A DNA stretch of 64,000 nucleotides from contig CAMFIE010000002.1 in the NCBI GenBank assembly GCA_945952315.1, positions 248,001 through 312,000 of the forward strand, read 5' to 3'. A program made the translations under genes and the position numbers. Each line of letters begins with the position of its first letter. Position 1 is the first letter of the stretch. Shown one piece after another: positions 43,328 through 52,346 of the stretch. Source of the stretch: an uncultured Rhizobium sp. (GTDB lineage Bacteria > Pseudomonadota > Alphaproteobacteria > Rhizobiales > Rhizobiaceae). A model generated the notes under the pieces. The model was not told the DNA's origin. It saw nothing but the letters and a program-made list of their open reading frames with translations, and did not search any database.

Positions 43328-43812
43328 GGGATACCATCCGCTCTGGTGGGCAATGACTATGCTTCTAGATGATTTGCACGCGCGATGCAGCGCTTTTCAA
43401 TCCGTTTCAGATCACACATTCTAGGTATATTCCGAAGCTCACCCTCTTTTCCAAACCGACCTATCATTCCATCCGTCACCCGCCTCATCCCGCTGGCGGG
43501 TGGGAAGCCCGTTGTTCCGAAATCGGCTGTGGCCGGGTTCACTTCGCCCCCGAATGAACTGGCACCAGCCGTTGGCCGTGCTGACCCGGATGACCGTCCC
43601 CCTGCGGTGCCGGAAACAGACGGCCGAGGCATGGCTCGTTGCGATGATGCTTGCGTCCAATGGGTCTGCAGCGGAAGCCCGGTGTCAGGTGCCGCTTCCT
43701 CCTACTGAGGTGGCGCTGCCGGGTGCCATGCCAAAGGCCGCAGCCAACCGGAGTCCCGACCGGTTTGCTGCGGCCTATTTTCTATCCGGCCTGTTCGGGG
43801 AAGCGGATGCGG
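43328..43812. other. 485-bp intergenic region with two hairpins and no convincing gene
   Basis: Short open frames exist on both strands, but their translations are Arg/Pro-rich and match nothing I recognise. CACCCGCC (43477-43484) pairs with GGCGGGTG (43495-43502). A strong hairpin (43735-43751 with 43760-43776, 17-bp arms, one mismatch) lies just downstream of the chemoreceptor gene at 43813 and probably terminates it. The left part should hold the dipeptidase promoter. Confidence 0.6.
43735..43776 (-). terminator. Strong hairpin downstream of the chemoreceptor gene
   Basis: Left arm AGGCCGCAGCCAACCGG and right arm CCGGTTTGCTGCGGCCT match at 16 of 17 pairs with an 8-nt loop. The T-rich side (ATTTTC) lies on the plus strand, so termination in the minus direction would rely on stem strength. 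Confidence 0.55.
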
Positions 43813-45636
43813 TCAGGCGCTCATCCGCTGCGGTGAAACCTCACGCAGATAATCGCGGTTGAGCTGGAACCGGCTCACCAGATTTTGCAGACGGTTGCTT
43901 TCGAGCGCGAGTGCGGACCCGGCGGCACTGGTTTCTTCCACCATGGCCGCATTCTGCTGGGTCACCTGATCCATCAGGTTGACGGATGTGTTGACCTCCG
44001 CAAGCCCGACCGACTGTTCGCGGCTGGCGGTAGCAATTGCGACCATGTGATCATTGATGGAGGAAATCAGCGCCTCGATGGCGGTGAGGGCCTCGCCGGT
44101 ATCGCGCACCAGCTTCACGCCATTCTGCACTTCCACTTCGGAATGCTTGATGAGGTCGCGGATTTCCTTCGCGGCCCCTGCCGAGCGCTGGGCAAGCTCG
44201 CGCACTTCCATGGCGACGACGGCAAAGCCCTTTCCGGCCTCACCGGCGCGGGCGGCCTCGACACCGGCATTCAGGGCCAGAAGATTGGTCTGGAAAGCGA
44301 TGCTGTCGATCACGGAGATGATGCTGGCGATCTGGCTGGAGGCGGCCTCGATGCGTCCCATGGCGCCGATCGCCTGGGTAACCACCGCTTCCGATTGCTT
44401 GGCGCTGGTATTGGCGGTTCCGGCCAGCGCCCGGGCTTCTTCCGCGCGCTTGGAGGAATTCGTCACATTGGCGGTAATCTCGTCCAGTGCTGCGGCCGTT
44501 TCCTCGAGAGAAGCCGCCTGCTGCTCGGTGCGGCGGGCGAGATCCTGCGCGCTGCGGCTCACCTCGTTCGATCCGGAATCGATGGTGCGGGTCGCATCGA
44601 ACACGTCGGAAAGCGTGGAGGCGAGCTGGCGGATCGCATCGTTGAGATCATGGCGAAGGGATTCGAAATCGGCAGCGAAGGGTTCGTCGATCTGGAAGGA
44701 AAGATCACCCGCCGCCAGCCGCTTCAGGCCGCTCGCAAGACCGGAGGTTGCCTGCAGCATCACGTCGCGGGCATCGGCCTCGGCACGGCGGGCCTGCTCG
44801 ATGCGCTCTTCCTCCGCCTGCCTGCGGGCGGCGGCTGCATTGGCTTCCAGCTCGCGTGCCTTGATCGTGCGCTTGCGGAATGTTTCGACCGAGGCCGCCA
44901 TGCGGCCGATTTCGTCCTTGCGGCCGAGATAGGGCACGGTGCTTTCGGTATTGCCATCGGCAAGGATCTTCATCGCGCCGTTGATCTGCTGGATCGGGCT
45001 TGCAATGCCGCGGAACACATAAGCGGTTGCGCCGAGCACCAGCACCAGCACCACGCCACTGGCCACAAGCAGCACGGCCACGGAGGTGGACAGCGTCTGC
45101 TCCGCATGGCGGATCGTGGTGTTTGCACCTGCGCGGTTGAGGTTCACAAGCTCCTGAATGTCATGAACGGCAGGCGCAATCATCATCCGCATTTCCGAAA
45201 GGGCAGAAAGCGCATCCAGCGTCTTGCCGTCAGTCGAAAGCGCCAGCACCTTTTCACCGCGCTTGCGATATTCGCGCGTGGTCGCCTCGATATTGTTGAT
45301 CGCCATCTTTTCCTTGTCCGAGGAAATCATCGGCCGATAATCGGCAATAGCTGCGTCCAGATCGGCACTTGCGGTGTTGATCTCGTTCACGGCAGCCTTT
45401 TTCTGCCCAACCTTGGAGGCTGTGACATGAATGAGATAGTTCATGCGCATCTTGTAAAGCAGCGTTTCCATGCGCTGCGACGTGCTCACCGCCGGAAGCC
45501 ATGTCTTGGCGATTGCCGCGGAATCGCCGGCCTGAAGATGCAGCGCCCGCCAGGACAGGACCGATGTTCCGGCAAAAAGCAGACCGAGGAACAGGATGAT
45601 CGAGACGAGCAGGGTTTTGATCGACAGTGAAGACAT
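43813..45636 (-). CDS. Methyl-accepting chemotaxis protein with 4-helix-bundle sensor
   Basis: A 607-residue transmembrane receptor. It has an N-terminal membrane helix (LLVSIILFLGLLFAGTSVLS) and a periplasmic helical bundle of about 150 residues of the 4HB_MCP type. A second membrane helix (SVAVLLVASGVVLVLVLGAT) leads into a HAMP domain (ASPIQQINGAMKILADGN). The cytoplasmic signalling domain has the hairpin tip VEAARAGEAGKGFAVVAMEV and ends with MDQVTQQNAAMVEET. The ligand is unknown. In-frame ATGs at 45669 and 45699 are possible; 45636 begins the membrane helix directly. An AT-rich promoter-like region lies at 45740-45790, and there is no C-terminal CheR/CheB tether. Confidence 0.92.
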   Translation of the reverse strand: MSSLSIKTLLVSIILFLGLLFAGTSVLSWRALHLQAGDSAAIAKTWLPAVSTSQRMETLLYKMRMNYLIHVTASKVGQKKAAVNEINTASADLDAAIADYRPMISSDKEKMAINNIEATTREYRKRGEKVLALSTDGKTLDALSALSEMRMMIAPAVHDIQELVNLNRAGANTTIRHAEQTLSTSVAVLLVASGVVLVLVLGATAYVFRGIASPIQQINGAMKILADGNTESTVPYLGRKDEIGRMAASVETFRKRTIKARELEANAAAARRQAEEERIEQARRAEADARDVMLQATSGLASGLKRLAAGDLSFQIDEPFAADFESLRHDLNDAIRQLASTLSDVFDATRTIDSGSNEVSRSAQDLARRTEQQAASLEETAAALDEITANVTNSSKRAEEARALAGTANTSAKQSEAVVTQAIGAMGRIEAASSQIASIISVIDSIAFQTNLLALNAGVEAARAGEAGKGFAVVAMEVRELAQRSAGAAKEIRDLIKHSEVEVQNGVKLVRDTGEALTAIEALISSINDHMVAIATASREQSVGLAEVNTSVNLMDQVTQQNAAMVEETSAAGSALALESNRLQNLVSRFQLNRDYLREVSPQRMSA

Positions 45637-45815
45637 GAGGCGCGCGTTCCATGCGCAGGTTCCGGACATTGATTTCCGACCTGTCGCCTTTTGCGGCAAC
45701 CATCATGGTTCCGGCGATGAAATGATCAACACGGACCGTAAGCAGATTGGTTTTATAATTTCTTAAAAATATAACTTATTGCACTATATCTAAGGGTATT
45801 TTCCCCTTGGCACAA

Positions 45816-45838
45816 CCCCGGCGACAGAAGCGCCGGGG
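45816..45838 (-). terminator. Hairpin terminator after xsc
   Basis: CCCCGGCG-ACAGAAG-CGCCGGGG, 26 bp beyond the xsc stop. The minus-strand T run is short, so it is a moderate terminator. The rest of the 227-bp gap is AT-rich chemoreceptor promoter sequence. Confidence 0.65.
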
Positions 45839-45863
45839 TATGTTTTCGTCCGGTTGCGGTCGG

Positions 45864-47642
45864 TCACAGACCGCGCTGGGGGCGCATGTCTTCGGCGCTG
45901 ATCCCGGCCACAACGACGGGCTTCTTCATCGCGTCGCGGCGGAAAGGCTCGCCCAGTTCCTGGTTGAGGATCACCTCGATGAAGGTGGTCTTCTTTTCCT
46001 TCATTTGCCGGTCGATCGCCTTGCCGAGTTCCTCGGTAAGCTCCGACATGCCGATCACCTGAATGCCCTCGATGCCGCAGGCCCGCGCAATCGCGGCATA
46101 GCTCACATCCAGATCCAGTTCCGTGCCCACGAAATTGTCGTCATACCACAGCGTCGAGTTGCGCTTTTCGGCACCCCACTGGTAGTTGCGGAAGATCACC
46201 ATGGTGATGGCCGGCCAATCCTCGCGGCCACAGGCGGTCATTTCATTCATGGAAATGCCGAAGGCACCGTCACCGGCAAAGCCGACAACCGGCGTGTCCG
46301 GGCAACCCATCTTGGCACCCAGAATGGCCGGGAAACCGTAACCGCAGGGGCCGAACAGGCCGGGCGCCAGATATTTGCGGCTTTCCTCGAAGGTCGGATA
46401 GGCATTGCCGATCGCGCAATTGTTGCCGATATCGGAGGAGATGATCGCTTCCTTGGGGAGCGCTGCCTGAATGGCGCGCCAGGCCATGCGCGGCGACATG
46501 CGCTTGGGATGCGCCTTGCGGGCGCGGTCGTTCCAGCTCGTGCCCGGATCATCATCCTCGTGATCCATCGAAGCGAGCTGCTGCAGCCAGGCCGAGCGCG
46601 TCTTGTGGATCAGCGCCAGACGGTCGGTGCGCTCGTGATTGCCTGCCCCGGGCGCAAGCTGCTCGAGGATCTGCTCGGCAACGGCCTTGGCATCGCCCTG
46701 AATGCCGACGGAGACGCGCTTGGTCAGCCCGATGCGGTCGGCATTGATATCGACCTGAATGATCTTTGCCTGCTTCGGCCAGTAGTCGAGGCCATAGGCG
46801 GGCAGGGTGGAGAAGGGATTGAGACGGGTGCCGAGTGCGAGCACCACATCCGCCTTGGCAACCAGTTCCATCGCCGCGCGCGAGCCGTTATAGCCGAGCG
46901 GGCCGACGGAGAGCGGATGGCTGCCGGGGAAGGCGTCATTGTGCTGATAGTTGCAGCAGACCGGGGCGCCGAGCCGTTCGGCCAGCGCCTTCGAGGCTTC
47001 GATGGCACCGGAGAGAACCACGCCCGCGCCATTGAGGATCACCGGGAATTTTGCCTTTGAGAGGAGTTCGGCGGCCTCTGCCAGCGCCTCGCGGCCACCG
47101 GACGGGCGCTCGAAGCGGATCATCTGCGGCAGCTCGATATCGATCACCTGGGTCCACATGTCGCGCGGCACGTTGATCTGGGCCGGGGCCGAGCCGCGCC
47201 AGGCCTTCTCGATCACCCGGTTCAGCACTTCGGCAATGCGCGAGGCATCGCGCACCTCTTCCTGATAGCAGACGATATCGGCAAACAGATGCATCTGCGG
47301 AATTTCCTGAAAACCGCCCTGACCGATGGTCTTGTTCGCCGCCTGCGGGGTGACGAGCAGCATCGGCGTATGGTTCCAGTAGGCCGTCTTGATCGGGGTG
47401 ACGAAATTGGTGATGCCCGGGCCGTTCTGGGCGATGCACATGGCCATCTTGCCCGACGCGCGGGAATAGCCGTCCGCCATCATCCCGGCATTGCATTCAT
47501 GGGCCGTATCCCAGAACTTGATGCCGGCGCGCGGGAAGAGATCGGAAATGGGCATGAATGCCGAGCCGATAATGCCGAAGGCATTGTCGATGCCGTGCAT
47601 CTGCAGCACTTTTACGAATGCTTCCTCAGTGGTCATCTTCAT
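45864..47642 (-). CDS. xsc: Sulfoacetaldehyde acetyltransferase
   Basis: A 592-residue TPP-dependent enzyme that splits sulfoacetaldehyde with phosphate into acetyl phosphate and sulfite, the key step of taurine carbon catabolism. The three TPP-enzyme domains are present. The cofactor-activating Glu is in DTAHECNAGMMADGYS, the diphosphate motif is GFAGDGAFGISMNEM through VIFRN, and AYWNHTPMLLVTPQ and LFGPCGYGFPAI are in line with Xsc rather than acetolactate synthase. The start at 47642 follows GAGGAAGGA; the frame on to 47876 is a shadow of the regulator gene. It lies downstream of the tauR-like gene with a phased operator between, and acetate kinase next door can use its acetyl phosphate. 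Confidence 0.95.
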   Translation of the reverse strand: MKMTTEEAFVKVLQMHGIDNAFGIIGSAFMPISDLFPRAGIKFWDTAHECNAGMMADGYSRASGKMAMCIAQNGPGITNFVTPIKTAYWNHTPMLLVTPQAANKTIGQGGFQEIPQMHLFADIVCYQEEVRDASRIAEVLNRVIEKAWRGSAPAQINVPRDMWTQVIDIELPQMIRFERPSGGREALAEAAELLSKAKFPVILNGAGVVLSGAIEASKALAERLGAPVCCNYQHNDAFPGSHPLSVGPLGYNGSRAAMELVAKADVVLALGTRLNPFSTLPAYGLDYWPKQAKIIQVDINADRIGLTKRVSVGIQGDAKAVAEQILEQLAPGAGNHERTDRLALIHKTRSAWLQQLASMDHEDDDPGTSWNDRARKAHPKRMSPRMAWRAIQAALPKEAIISSDIGNNCAIGNAYPTFEESRKYLAPGLFGPCGYGFPAILGAKMGCPDTPVVGFAGDGAFGISMNEMTACGREDWPAITMVIFRNYQWGAEKRNSTLWYDDNFVGTELDLDVSYAAIARACGIEGIQVIGMSELTEELGKAIDRQMKEKKTTFIEVILNQELGEPFRRDAMKKPVVVAGISAEDMRPQRGL

Positions 47643-47710
47643 GGATGCGGGTCCTTCCTCGCGAATGGTGTTATTCAAGGGTGAGCTAACCGTGACGGCG
47701 GCGCAAAGCC

Positions 47711-47763
47711 TAGTGCCAGATGCGGTCAATCCGAGGGCCAAGGGGCGGGTCTCATGGTGCCAG
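47711..47763 (-). promoter_or_regulatory. Three phased operator half-sites upstream of xsc (candidate TauR box)
   Basis: On the minus strand CTGGCACTA (47711-47719), TTGGCCCTC (47733-47741) and CTGGCACCA (47755-47763) occur in the same orientation with starts exactly 22 bp apart. The distal copy overlaps the last codons of the regulator gene. MocR-type TauR proteins are known to bind direct repeats of a CTGGAC-like sequence at about this spacing. Confidence 0.65.
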
Positions 47764-49227
47764 TTCCGCTTCGCGCACCAGATCGGCCAAAAGCGCGATG
47801 CCGGGGGCAATCCGCTCGGTCGGGATCGAGGAGAAGCCGAGGCGGAAATGGTTGCGGTGGCCGTCCGGTTCGGCAAAGAAGATCTCGCCGGGTTCGATCA
47901 CCACGCCACGGGCAAGGGCTGCCTGCTTGAGGCTTTCGCCCACCAGCCAGTCCGGACCCGTCACCCAGCAGGACGTGCCGCCGAAGCGGGAAACGGGTGC
48001 CCAGCCGGGAAAAGCCTCGTCCAGAGCCTTGGACAGGATCGCCTGCCGCTCGCGATAGGTGCGGTGCAGCCGCCCGATCAGCCGGTCGTGATAGCCGAGC
48101 GCGAGAAACAGGGCCGCGACCCGCTGGTTGTTGCCGGGCGGATGGCGCAGCATCAGCCGCCGCAGTGCGCGGGCCTCCGCAATGATTTCCGGTGCCGCAA
48201 CCAGATAGCCGAGCCTGAGGCCCGGCATCAGCGATTTCGACAGGCTGCCGACATAGATCACCGGATCATTGCCATCGAGCGCCTTCAGCGCCGGTGTCGG
48301 CTCGGACAGGTAATTGGCCTCGAATTCGTAATCATCCTCGATGATCAGCCGGTTGTTGCGGCGCGCCCAGTCGATCAGCGCCCGCCGCCGCTCGATCCCC
48401 ATGGTCACACCGGTCGGAAACTGGTGGCTGGGGGTTACGTAAATCATGCCGCATCCGGCGAGCTTTTCATCCAGCACCAGCCCGCCTGCATCCACCGAAA
48501 GCGGCACGACCTCGCCTGCTGAAAGCGAAAAGATGTTGCGCGCATCCGGATAGCCGGGGTCTTCCACCCCCACCCGGGTTTCCCGGTTCATCAGAAGATG
48601 GGCAAGCAGATAGAGCGCATTCTGGGCACCCATGGTGACGAGGATTTCGTCGCGCCCGGCAGAAATGCCGCGCCGGGGCAGAAGCCGCTGGCGGATCTGG
48701 TCCACCAGCATCGGATCATCTTCGGTGAAGCGGTCATCCGTCCAGGCATCCAGCCATTTGCGGTTCATCGACTGGCGGGTGCATTCACGCCATTCGGCAA
48801 TCGGAAAGAGCGCCGGGTCGGACTGTCCATAGATGAAGGGATAGGGATAGTCATGCCAGTTCAGCGGCTTTTCGATATTGCGCTGCTGGCTTGCCTTGAG
48901 CTTGAACAGGCTTTCGAAGCGCAGCCGGTCCTTTTCCGGCTTTGCCGCCTGGCTCATCTGCGCGCGGGAAAACAAAGCCGGATCCCCGGCCACATAGAAC
49001 CCGGACCGGTCGCGGGCTTCCAGATAGCCGTCATCGGCCATCGAGAGATAGGCAAGCGTCACGGTATTGCGCGACACCATCAGCTTTCGGGCCAGCTCGC
49101 GGGTGGAGGGGGTGGGCGAGCCCGGCGGCAACTGCCCGGACAGGATCGCATTCACCAGCGTCGCCCGGATCTGGCTCTGCAGCGTCGCCTGCTGGCTGCG
49201 GTCGATATCGAAGATCAGTTCGCGCAT
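47752..49227 (-). CDS. MocR/GntR-type PLP-dependent regulator of taurine metabolism (TauR-like)
   Basis: A regulator of about 491 residues. It has an N-terminal GntR winged helix (STRELARKLMVSRNTVTLAY, DGYLEARDRSGFYV) fused to a fold-type I aminotransferase-like domain that binds PLP (YGQSDPALFP, MGAQNALYLLAHLL, IYVTPSHQFPTGVTMG, IEDDYEFEANYL, and the PLP lysine in YVGSLSKSLMPGLRLGY). TauR of this family activates taurine genes with taurine or PLP as ligand; the position between xsc and ackA supports that role. I choose ATG 49227 because the CTGGCACCA repeat then lies upstream of the gene; ATG 49266 is the alternative. No taurine dehydrogenase or aminotransferase gene is in the window. Confidence 0.9.
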   Translation of the reverse strand: MRELIFDIDRSQQATLQSQIRATLVNAILSGQLPPGSPTPSTRELARKLMVSRNTVTLAYLSMADDGYLEARDRSGFYVAGDPALFSRAQMSQAAKPEKDRLRFESLFKLKASQQRNIEKPLNWHDYPYPFIYGQSDPALFPIAEWRECTRQSMNRKWLDAWTDDRFTEDDPMLVDQIRQRLLPRRGISAGRDEILVTMGAQNALYLLAHLLMNRETRVGVEDPGYPDARNIFSLSAGEVVPLSVDAGGLVLDEKLAGCGMIYVTPSHQFPTGVTMGIERRRALIDWARRNNRLIIEDDYEFEANYLSEPTPALKALDGNDPVIYVGSLSKSLMPGLRLGYLVAAPEIIAEARALRRLMLRHPPGNNQRVAALFLALGYHDRLIGRLHRTYRERQAILSKALDEAFPGWAPVSRFGGTSCWVTGPDWLVGESLKQAALARGVVIEPGEIFFAEPDGHRNHFRLGFSSIPTERIAPGIALLADLVREAELAP

Positions 49228-49244
49228 GGTGTCCGATGCCCCCT

Positions 49245-49353
49245 CTGGCACCAACAAATCAAGCATCTGGCCCTATCTGTGGCAAGGGCGCGCGCGCACA
49301 ATCGAACAGTCTTCCCTTGCCTTTTTGGGGTGGCGGGGTGAAATCTGGCACTG
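49245..49353 (+). promoter_or_regulatory. Phased operator repeats between tauR-like gene and ackA
   Basis: CTGGCACCA (49245-49253) and CTGGCCCTA (49267-49275) are direct repeats with starts 22 bp apart, and a further CTGGCACTG lies at 49345-49353 just before ackA. They match the xsc-upstream set in sequence and phase. Likely TauR sites controlling the divergent tauR and ackA promoters. Confidence 0.65.
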
Positions 49354-49386
49354 ATGTGCCGCTTGCTTATCGGGGGAACGGAAGTC

Positions 49387-50550
49387 TTGAGCCAAACGAC
49401 GGTGCTGCTGGCGGTCAATTGCGGATCCTCTTCCGTGAAGATCGCGGTTTTCGATCAGGCCCTTCGCCGTCTGGGCGATGCCGAAGCCTCCCGTATCGCA
49501 ACCGATCAGCCTGTGCTGATCCGCTATTCCGGATTCGGGGAAACACGCGAGGAGACGCTTGCGGCCGGTGCCAGCCATGCGGATGCGATTGCGCGTCTCG
49601 GCAAGCGGATTTCGGCCTGTTTCGGCGGTGATATTCGGGGCATAGGCCACCGGGTCGTGCATGGCGGTGCTGATTTTTCCGCGCCGTTGAAAATTGATGC
49701 GGATCTCATGGACAGGCTGGAGGCACTTTCCTCGCTTGCGCCGCTTCACCAGCCGCACAATCTCACCGGCATCCGGCTGTTCGGCGCGCGCTTTGCGGGC
49801 GCGCCGCAGATGGCCTGCTTCGATACGGCCTTTCACCGGACCATTCCCGAACATCGCCAGCTCTATGGCCTTCCTCTTTCCTATGCGGAAAAGGGGCTGA
49901 GGGCCTATGGCTTCCACGGGCTTTCCTGCACGCATACCGTCACCCGCTTCGAGGAGATCACCGGCAAGCCGCTGCCGAAACATCTGGTCATCTGCCATCT
50001 TGGCAATGGCGCGAGCGTCACAGGTGTCGAAGACGGGCAGTCGCGCTACAATTCCATGGGCTTCACGCCGATTGACGGGCTGATCATGGGCCAGCGTTCC
50101 GGCCATCTCGATCCCGGCGCGGTCTTGTGGCTGGTGGATGAGATGAAGGGCGATACGGCCGCCGTCTCCGCGCTTCTCAACCGCAAATCCGGCCTGCTCG
50201 GGCTCTCGGGCGAAAGCTCGGACATGCGCACGCTCATGGAAAGCAGCACCCCCGCCGCAGCCCGCGCGATCACCATGTTCGTTGACCGGGTGGTGAAGGA
50301 AGTGGCCGCGGCGGCTGCGGCGGCAGGCGGTCTCGACGCTTTGGTCTTTACCGGCGGGATCGGCTCGAATGCGCAGGTGATCCGCGCCCGCGTGCTCACC
50401 GCGCTTGCCTGGCTGGGCTTCGAGATCGATCCGGCAGCGAATGAAAAAGGGGCGGCGACCATTACGATGGACGGCTCTTCCCGCTCGGCGCATGTGATTG
50501 CGGCGGATGAGGAGCAGGTGATTGCCCGCGCGGTGAAGGCGCTTTCATAG
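49387..50550 (+). CDS. ackA: Acetate kinase
   Basis: An ASKHA-fold kinase of about 387 residues that interconverts acetyl phosphate plus ADP and acetate plus ATP. Diagnostic motifs are LLAVNCGSSSVKIAVFD, GHRVVHGGADF, PLHQPHNLTGIR, MACFDTAFHRTIPEH, YGFHGLSCTHTV, ICHLGNGASVTGV, SMGFTPIDGLIMGQRSGHLD and FTGGIGSNAQVIR. TTG 49387 gives the usual short N-terminus and has GGGGGAA upstream; ATG 49354 would add 11 residues. Next to xsc it would harvest ATP from the acetyl phosphate made there, in place of the usual phosphotransacetylase. Confidence 0.95.
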   Translation: MSQTTVLLAVNCGSSSVKIAVFDQALRRLGDAEASRIATDQPVLIRYSGFGETREETLAAGASHADAIARLGKRISACFGGDIRGIGHRVVHGGADFSAPLKIDADLMDRLEALSSLAPLHQPHNLTGIRLFGARFAGAPQMACFDTAFHRTIPEHRQLYGLPLSYAEKGLRAYGFHGLSCTHTVTRFEEITGKPLPKHLVICHLGNGASVTGVEDGQSRYNSMGFTPIDGLIMGQRSGHLDPGAVLWLVDEMKGDTAAVSALLNRKSGLLGLSGESSDMRTLMESSTPAAARAITMFVDRVVKEVAAAAAAAGGLDALVFTGGIGSNAQVIRARVLTALAWLGFEIDPAANEKGAATITMDGSSRSAHVIAADEEQVIARAVKALS

Positions 50551-50570
50551 ATCGATCATTCAAGGAAGCA

Positions 50571-50598
50571 AAAAGGCCGCCCGGGAGGCGGCCTTTCT
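50571..50598. terminator. Bidirectional terminator between ackA and the ABC operon
   Basis: AAAGGCCGCC-CGGGA-GGCGGCCTTT with flanking A and T runs, so it works on both strands. It separates the convergent ackA and transporter transcripts. Confidence 0.9.
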
Positions 50599-50617
50599 GT
50601 TTGACATCAGATGGTGT

Positions 50618-51454
50618 TCACACCGCTTCAGCGGCTTCGGCAAGGGCGGCGATGCGGGCGGCGGCATCTTCTTCCGCCTGCTTCTTGCGGCGGTGGATCT
50701 CGTAGAAGATCGCACCCACCAGCGTCACGCCGATCAGGATCACCGCCAGCGCATTGATGGTCGGGGTGATGCCGCTTCGGACCTTCGAGAACACATAGAC
50801 CGTCATCGTGTCATAGGGGCCACGGGTGAAGAGGGTCACGTTGAAGTTTTCGATCGACTGGAAGAAGGCAATCGCCGCGCCTGCTCCGAGCGCGGGATAG
50901 AGATGCGGCAGGAGAATGCGACGCAGCACGGTTGCATGGCTCGCGCCAAGATCAAGTGCGGCCTCTTCCAGCGACCGGTCGAAGCTCTGCAGGCGCGCAA
51001 GCACCAAAAGCATCACGAAGGCCGCGATATAGGAGACCTGCCCCAGCACGGACAGATGCAGGCCTGCCGGAACCGAAAGCTTGTTCCAGAACAGAAGCGT
51101 CGAAATGCCGATCACCGCGCCGGGAGTGAGGATCGGCGCGACCATCAGGCTGTAGAGCGAGGAGCGCGCCCAGCCGCCGAGACTGTTGACCACGATCGCC
51201 GCCGCCGTGCCGATCGGCACCGCAAGCGCCATCACCGCGAGCGCCACCAGAAGCGTGTTGCGGAAGGAGGCAAGCAGGCGCGGATCGTTCCACAGTTCCA
51301 CGAACCAGTTCAGCGTGAAGCCCTGCCAGGGATAGACCGACGGAAAGCGGCTGTCGTTGAAGGCAGCGCCCCCCATCACCACCAGCGGCAGGAGCATGTA
51401 GAGAAGGAAGATCACCAGATAAGCGCGGAAGGCCCAGTCGGATTTGCGGGTCAT
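50618..51454 (-). CDS. ABC transporter permease, polyamine type (PotC-like)
   Basis: A 278-residue inner-membrane permease with six predicted helices and the cytoplasmic EAA loop SLEEAALDLGASHATVLRRI, which docks the ATPase. The order after the ATPase and PotB-like gene fits the spermidine/putrescine (POPT) family. It ends with a charged tail rich in Glu/Ala. It is last of four genes on the minus strand, 7 bp after the other permease. Substrate is set by the binding protein at 53546-54676. Confidence 0.92.
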   Translation of the reverse strand: MTRKSDWAFRAYLVIFLLYMLLPLVVMGGAAFNDSRFPSVYPWQGFTLNWFVELWNDPRLLASFRNTLLVALAVMALAVPIGTAAAIVVNSLGGWARSSLYSLMVAPILTPGAVIGISTLLFWNKLSVPAGLHLSVLGQVSYIAAFVMLLVLARLQSFDRSLEEAALDLGASHATVLRRILLPHLYPALGAGAAIAFFQSIENFNVTLFTRGPYDTMTVYVFSKVRSGITPTINALAVILIGVTLVGAIFYEIHRRKKQAEEDAAARIAALAEAAEAV

Positions 51455-51461
51455 GGCAGCC

Positions 51462-52346
51462 TCACTTCGCGATATCGGAGAGCTTGACGCGGAACACCCG
51501 CATCACGACCGTGACGAAGACGGTGCACAGGATCAGCAGCAGGAAGGCATAGGCCGAGCCCGTGTTCCAGTCGAGCGACTCGAAGATCCATTGCTGGATG
51601 ATTTCGGTGAACCAGCGCGAATTGGTGGAAGCAAGCAGCGACGGCACCAGAATGGAGCCCGCCGACAGCATGAACACCATCACCGAGCCTGAGGCGATGC
51701 CGGGCTTGGCATGCGGCAGGATCACCCGCCAGTGGATGCGCCACCAGGGCGCGCCCAGATCTTCCGCCGCCTCGATCTGGTTCGTGTCCAGCGACTGGAT
51801 CGCGTTGTAGATCGGGAACAGCATGAAGAGCACATAGGTATAGATCAGGCCGATCATCACCGAACGGAAGCCTGTCATCCAGCGGATCGGCTTGTCGATG
51901 ATGTCGACGCTCATCAGCAGGAAGTTCAGCGGCCCCTTCAGCGAGAGAATGATGAACCAGGCGAAGGAGCGCATGATCTCGCTCACCCAGAGCGGAATGG
52001 TCAGCACCAGAAACAGTGTCGGCAGGCTGCGCGCCGACACCTTTTTCGACAGGAAATAGGCAAGCGGATAGGCGAAGAAGAAGCAGAGTGCCGTCACCAG
52101 CGCCGAATAGGCAACCGTCCACAGAAACACGCTGATATGGATCGGGCTTTCGAAGAAAGTCATGTAATTGTTGAAGGAATAGACATCCTTCGGCCCGCCC
52201 ATCTCGGCAACCGGCAGATAGGGGCGGAACGAGTTTTCAAACAGGTAAAGGTTCGGCAGGATGACGAGAATGATCAGCCAGAAGCCGGTGAGCAGGCAGA
52301 TCAGCGTCGTCATCGTCGTGCCGTAGCGGCGCAGGAGATCGCTCAT
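51462..52346 (-). CDS. ABC transporter permease, polyamine type (PotB-like)
   Basis: A 294-residue inner-membrane permease with six helices. It has an N-terminal helix (LICLLTGFWLIILVILPNLY), a periplasmic segment typical of PotB, and the EAA loop IEAAEDLGAPWWRIHWRVIL for coupling to the ATPase. It pairs with the next permease to form the channel. Its start overlaps the ATPase stop by 4 bp, and the downstream permease is 7 bp away, so all are coupled. Confidence 0.92.
   Translation of the reverse strand: MSDLLRRYGTTMTTLICLLTGFWLIILVILPNLYLFENSFRPYLPVAEMGGPKDVYSFNNYMTFFESPIHISVFLWTVAYSALVTALCFFFAYPLAYFLSKKVSARSLPTLFLVLTIPLWVSEIMRSFAWFIILSLKGPLNFLLMSVDIIDKPIRWMTGFRSVMIGLIYTYVLFMLFPIYNAIQSLDTNQIEAAEDLGAPWWRIHWRVILPHAKPGIASGSVMVFMLSAGSILVPSLLASTNSRWFTEIIQQWIFESLDWNTGSAYAFLLLILCTVFVTVVMRVFRVKLSDIAK

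Noticed and set aside
43500-43862. Plus-strand 120-codon frame in the gap after the dipeptidase
   Set aside because: No ribosome site, Arg/Pro-rich translation, runs into the chemoreceptor gene antisense.
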